DNA from: CAKRJP01 sp963658085
GTDB taxonomy: Bacteria > Bacillota > Clostridia > Lachnospirales > Lachnospiraceae
NCBI GenBank assembly: GCA_963658085.1
Contig: CAVKOU010000001.1
Coordinates: 62,001-126,000, forward strand
Direction: 5' to 3'
DNA length: 64,000 nt
Positions 60,257 to 64,000 of the stretch are shown here, piece after piece. The position numbers and the translations under genes are program-made. Every line of letters begins with the position of its first letter. The first letter of the stretch is position 1. The notes below the pieces were generated by a model, which saw nothing but the letters and a program-made list of their open reading frames with translations, did not search any database and was not told the DNA's origin.

Positions 60257-61861
60257 CTACTTTGCAAATTCTGTAAGGACAAGTCCATCATTTCGATCTA
60301 CTGTCATACGAATGCTCCACTCATTGACAAAGAGAAGAAGCGGACGTCCTTTCAGGTCCATAACCTTCTTCATATCCGAGGTTCCGGAAAGCTTATCTAC
60401 CTGTACCTCCGATGGATTCTCAATCCAACGAATATATTCGTATGGGAGATTTTCCAGACGAATTTCTACGTTATACTCATTTTCCAGACGATATTTTAAT
60501 ACGTCAAACTGAAGGACACCTACCACTCCTACGATAATTTCTTCCATACCGGAGCCCATCTCCTGGAAAATCTGAATGGCGCCTTCCTGGGCGATCTGGT
60601 TGATACCCTTTACAAACTGCTTACGCTTCATGGTATCCACCTGACGCACTCTGGCAAAATGCTCCGGTGCAAAGGTTGGGATTCCTTCATAAGCATATTT
60701 TTTTGCCGAAGTTGTAAGCGTATCTCCGATAGAAAAGATTCCCGGATCAAAAACACCGATAATATCTCCGCCGTAGGCTTCCTCAATCATCTTACGCTCA
60801 CTGGCCATGAGCTGCTGTGGCTGCGAAAGACGGACTTTCTTTCCACCCTGAATATGCATAACTTCCATTCCGGCCTTAAACTCTCCGGAACAGATTCGCA
60901 TAAAAGCGATTCGGTCTCTGTGAGCCTTATTCATGTTAGCCTGAATCTTAAAGACGAAAGCAGAAAAATCTTCCTCTTCCATAGGATCAATAACACCCTG
61001 ATCTGACATTCTAGGAAGCGGCGATGTAGTCATCTTAAGGAAATGCTGCAAAAAGGTCTCCACACCAAAGTTTGTAAGGGCAGACCCAAAGAATACCGGA
61101 GACAATTCTCCCTTGCTTACCATTTCCTGGTCAAAAACAGCGCCTGCTCCGTCCTGAAGTTCAATCTCTTCCTCCAACTGTGCCCACTGTTCTTCTGAAA
61201 TCAGCTCTTTAAGTTTTGGATCATCGATAGGGAGCTTTCTCACCTCTCCCTGGGTAGTTCCCTTGTGAGTATCAGAAAAAAGCTCCACGGTTTTTGTCTC
61301 TCTGTCATAAACTCCTCGGAATCCTTTTCCGGAACCGATAGGCCAGTTCACCGGGCATGTAGCGATTCCAAGCTCATTTTCAATATCATCGAGAAGTTCA
61401 AAGGTATCCATAGCCTCCCGGTCCATTTTGTTGATAAAGGTAAAAATCGGGATATGGCGCATGGTACAAACCTTGAACAACTTTCTCGTCTGGGCCTCAA
61501 CACCCTTGGAAGCATCGATCACCATGACTGCAGAGTCCGCTGCCATCAAGGTTCTATAAGTATCCTCCGAGAAATCCTGATGCCCCGGTGTATCCAAAAT
61601 ATTAATGCAATATCCGCCATAGTTAAACTGAAGCACGGAGGATGTAACAGAGATACCTCTCTCCTTCTCGATCTCCATCCAGTCAGACACTGCATGTCTT
61701 GCGGTGGCCTTTCCCTTTACGCTACCTGCAAGATTAATGGCACCTCCATAGAGAAGAAATTTTTCAGTCAAGGTTGTCTTACCTGCATCGGGATGAGAGA
61801 TAATGGCGAATGTACGCCGCTTTTCAATCTGGCTTTTTACTTCTTTACTAATCTGTGGCAT
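60257..61861 (-). CDS. prfC: Peptide chain release factor 3
   Basis: 534 residues; GTPase that recycles RF1/RF2. G1 ISHPDAGKTTLTEKFLLYGG, switch region DWMEIEKERGISVTSSV, G3 DTPGHQDFSEDTYRTL and G4 FINKMDRE are present, and the C-terminal domain follows. AAGGAG precedes the ATG. It lies between pnp and asp23. Confidence 0.97.
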   Translation of the reverse strand: MPQISKEVKSQIEKRRTFAIISHPDAGKTTLTEKFLLYGGAINLAGSVKGKATARHAVSDWMEIEKERGISVTSSVLQFNYGGYCINILDTPGHQDFSEDTYRTLMAADSAVMVIDASKGVEAQTRKLFKVCTMRHIPIFTFINKMDREAMDTFELLDDIENELGIATCPVNWPIGSGKGFRGVYDRETKTVELFSDTHKGTTQGEVRKLPIDDPKLKELISEEQWAQLEEEIELQDGAGAVFDQEMVSKGELSPVFFGSALTNFGVETFLQHFLKMTTSPLPRMSDQGVIDPMEEEDFSAFVFKIQANMNKAHRDRIAFMRICSGEFKAGMEVMHIQGGKKVRLSQPQQLMASERKMIEEAYGGDIIGVFDPGIFSIGDTLTTSAKKYAYEGIPTFAPEHFARVRQVDTMKRKQFVKGINQIAQEGAIQIFQEMGSGMEEIIVGVVGVLQFDVLKYRLENEYNVEIRLENLPYEYIRWIENPSEVQVDKLSGTSDMKKVMDLKGRPLLLFVNEWSIRMTVDRNDGLVLTEFAK

Positions 61862-61953
61862 ATGATTTTTGCTCCTTCATACGAAAATCTCCCACACAGT
61901 TCCCTTTTCTTCAATGAAACTGCATGGAAGATTTATTTATCAATTCATTCTAA

Positions 61954-64000
61954 TTACTCTGTAACAACATCTTTCATGCTGAATGAGAATCTACCCATCT
62001 TATCCTTGCCAAGGCATACAACCTTAACAACATCACCTAAGGTAAGTACATCCTCTACACGATTAACTCTTTCCTTAGAAAGTTTGGAAATATGAACCAT
62101 TCCCTCTTTGCCTGGTGCAAACTCAAGGAAGGCACCGAACTCTTTAATGCTGATGACCTTTCCTTCTAATACCTGTCCTGCCTCGTAGTCAGTTACAATG
62201 ATATGAATCAGCTTCTGCGCCTCTTCCATCTTCTTTGCATCTGTTCCGCATACAGAAACAGCACCATCATCTGTAATGTCGATCTTTACACCGGTTTGCT
62301 CGATGATGGCATTGATGGTTTTACCACGCTGTCCAACTACATCACCGATCTTCTGTGGATCAATCTGCATCTGAACGATCTTCGGCGCAAATTCACCAAC
62401 TTCAGCTCTAGGTTCAGCAATAGCCTTTGCCATAACCTCATCCATAATATAGGTTCTTGCTTTCTTTGTCTTAGCAATTGCTTCCTCAACAATGTCTCTG
62501 GTAAGGCCGTGGATCTTAATATCCATCTGAATAGCTGTGATACCCTTGTGAGTACCTGCTACCTTAAAGTCCATATCTCCGAAGAAATCCTCAAGTCCCT
62601 GAATATCTGTAAGAACCAGGTAATCATCATCCGTATCCCCAGTAACAAGACCACAGGAAATTCCTGCAACCGCAGACTTGATCGGCACACCTGCTGCCAT
62701 CAATGACATGGAAGATGCACAGATACTTGCCTGAGAAGTAGATCCATTAGACTCAAATGTCTCAGATACTGTACGGATGGCATATGGAAACTCAGCTTCG
62801 CTTGGAAGTACCGGAACCAATGCTCTCTCTGCCAATGCTCCATGTCCGATCTCACGACGTCCCGGTCCTCTGGAAGGCTTTGTCTCACCTACAGAGTATG
62901 ATGGGAAGTTATAATGATGCATATATCTTTTTGAAGTCTCTGACTCATTGAGACCGTCTAACTTCTGTGCCTCTGAAAGAGGTGCAAGAGTTGTCATGGT
63001 ACAGATCTGTGTCTGTCCACGGGTGAACATCGCTGAACCATGTACTCTAGGGATAATATCTGTCTCAGCAGCCAAAGGACGAATTTCATCGATAGCTCTT
63101 CCATCCGGACGCTTGTGATCCTTTAAGATCATCTTACGTACAGTCTTTTTCTGATACTGGTAAACAGCCTCAGAAAGAACAGCTAACCACTCTTCCTTCT
63201 CTGCAAATGCTTCCTCTAATTTTGCAGTTACCTGACGGATATTCTCCTCTCTGGTCTGCTTGTCATCGGTAAATACTGCTTCTTCCATCTCTGCCGGTGG
63301 AACGATCTCTTTGATTGCTGTAAAGAGCTCTTCCGGAACTGCACAAGACTCATAAGCATGTTTTTCTTTTCCGCACTCTGCTACAATGGTATCGATAAAT
63401 TCAATAACCTTCTGATTCAACTCATGAGCTGCATAGATAGCATCGATCATCTGCTGCTCCGGAACCTCATTAGCTCCAGCCTCGATCATAATTACTTTTT
63501 CTCTGGTAGATGCTACTGTAAGAGCAAGATCGGATACGCTTCTTTGATCAGCTGTCGGATTAAATACAAACTCACCATCCACTAATCCAACCTGAGTGGT
63601 AGAAATCGGGCCATCGAAAGGAATGTCTGAAATTGTTGTTGCAATGGCTGCACCTAACATAGCAGTAAGCTCCGGTGCACAGTCCTGATCTACAGAAAGA
63701 ACCAGGTTCTCTAAAGTCACATCATTGCGGTAATCCTTTGGGAACAAAGGACGCATCGGACGGTCAATTACACGACAAGTAAGAATCGCATTCTCAGATG
63801 CCTTTCCTTCTCTTTTGTTAAATCCTCCGGGAATCTTACCTACAGAATACATTCTTTCATTGTATTCTACACTTAATGGAAAGAAATCGATTCCCTCTCG
63901 TGGTTTCTCTGATGCTGTAGCAGTACACAAAACTGTTGTATCACCGTAGTGCATAAGAACAGCTCCATTTGCCTGCTTAGCCACTCTGCCAACATCAACT
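61954..64000 (-). CDS. pnp: Polynucleotide phosphorylase, 5' end beyond the window
   Basis: 3'-to-5' exoribonuclease. Open frame continues past 64000: upstream of VAKQANGAVLMHYGD the frame reads SVDVGR, the usual N-terminus, so the real start is outside and the GTG at 63984 is an internal valine. Two RNase PH domains (VGKIPGGFNKREGKASE; MTTLAPLSEAQKLDGLNESE), KH domain (KIGDVVGQRGKTINAIIEQT) and S1 domain (EFAPGKEGMVHISKLSKERV) follow. At least 680 residues are visible. Confidence 0.97.
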   Translation of the reverse strand, partial: VDVGRVAKQANGAVLMHYGDTTVLCTATASEKPREGIDFFPLSVEYNERMYSVGKIPGGFNKREGKASENAILTCRVIDRPMRPLFPKDYRNDVTLENLVLSVDQDCAPELTAMLGAAIATTISDIPFDGPISTTQVGLVDGEFVFNPTADQRSVSDLALTVASTREKVIMIEAGANEVPEQQMIDAIYAAHELNQKVIEFIDTIVAECGKEKHAYESCAVPEELFTAIKEIVPPAEMEEAVFTDDKQTREENIRQVTAKLEEAFAEKEEWLAVLSEAVYQYQKKTVRKMILKDHKRPDGRAIDEIRPLAAETDIIPRVHGSAMFTRGQTQICTMTTLAPLSEAQKLDGLNESETSKRYMHHYNFPSYSVGETKPSRGPGRREIGHGALAERALVPVLPSEAEFPYAIRTVSETFESNGSTSQASICASSMSLMAAGVPIKSAVAGISCGLVTGDTDDDYLVLTDIQGLEDFFGDMDFKVAGTHKGITAIQMDIKIHGLTRDIVEEAIAKTKKARTYIMDEVMAKAIAEPRAEVGEFAPKIVQMQIDPQKIGDVVGQRGKTINAIIEQTGVKIDITDDGAVSVCGTDAKKMEEAQKLIHIIVTDYEAGQVLEGKVISIKEFGAFLEFAPGKEGMVHISKLSKERVNRVEDVLTLGDVVKVVCLGKDKMGRFSFSMKDVVTE

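Noticed and set aside
61265..62095. 276-residue open frame on the plus strand
   Set aside because: Antisense to the well-conserved prfC and pnp genes, with no ribosome binding site or family motif.
63982..63984. GTG as the start of pnp
   Set aside because: The upstream frame is open and encodes the conserved SVDVGR of PNPase; the gene continues past the window.

Overview
The window is 64 kb of chromosome from a Gram-positive anaerobe of the class Clostridia, most likely a Lachnospiraceae. The grounds are the gene order xseA-xseB-ispA-dxs-tlyA-nadK-argR-recN-spo0A, a biotin-dependent Na+-pumping decarboxylase operon, a giant 2-hydroxyacyl-CoA dehydratase-activase protein, B12-dependent MetH with a separate activation protein, short-form HisG with HisZ, strong AGGAGG ribosome binding sites and A/T-rich intergenic DNA with near-consensus sigma-A promoters. 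I see no prophage, insertion sequence, CRISPR array, tRNA or rRNA. Nearly everything is conserved chromosomal core; 52 protein genes are called, two of them cut by the window edges (an S1-domain protein at 1 and pnp at 64000).

Layout. 1-4443 (minus): rpiR-type regulator, BaiN/HI0933-like flavoprotein, a YcxB-like membrane protein, cmk, ispH and an S1 protein, probably one operon. 4637-9899 (minus): sodium-pump decarboxylase operon with two different carboxyltransferase subunits, OadG-like, biotin carrier and OadB-like subunits. 10335-14959 (plus): peptide transporter, Xaa-Pro aminopeptidase and an amidohydrolase, a likely proline-peptide uptake and cleavage module. 15081-18098 (minus): 2-isopropylmalate synthase fused to an AraC-type DNA-binding domain, then a rhomboid-like protein without the catalytic serine motif. 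18410-22651 (plus): 1413-residue double activase. 22725-23492 (minus): HD hydrolase. 23660-28760 (minus): hisZ-hisG-hisD-hisB-his(F-like)IE. 28867-40344 (minus): recU, RNA-modification enzymes, ygiQ, pepD, a coiled-coil protein, coaD, rsmD and an ABC_ATPase-family protein. 40506-41132 (plus): maf. 41243-51128 (minus): class III aminotransferase, rpsU, alaS, metH plus its activation protein, glgA and a shortened spo0A. 51274-60162 (minus): recN back to asp23, a DNA repair/isoprenoid/transcription operon. 60257-64000 (minus): prfC and pnp.

The main points for a second look are: (1) a LeuA-AraC fusion that could couple leucine sensing to transcription; (2) a Spo0A homologue that has lost the phosphorylated half of its receiver, in a locus that also lacks spoIVB and the spoIIIA operon, pointing to an asporogenous lineage with a repurposed Spo0A; (3) a HisA/HisF-like barrel without its first catalytic aspartate, fused to HisIE; and (4) unusual regulatory DNA: the alaS promoter nested inside the metH terminator, 10-bp phased A-tracts upstream of the rpsU promoter, a terminator-like hairpin at the very start of an aminotransferase mRNA, and a 15-bp block shared by the rpiR and decarboxylase promoters. 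All calls come from reading the sequence; no database search was run.
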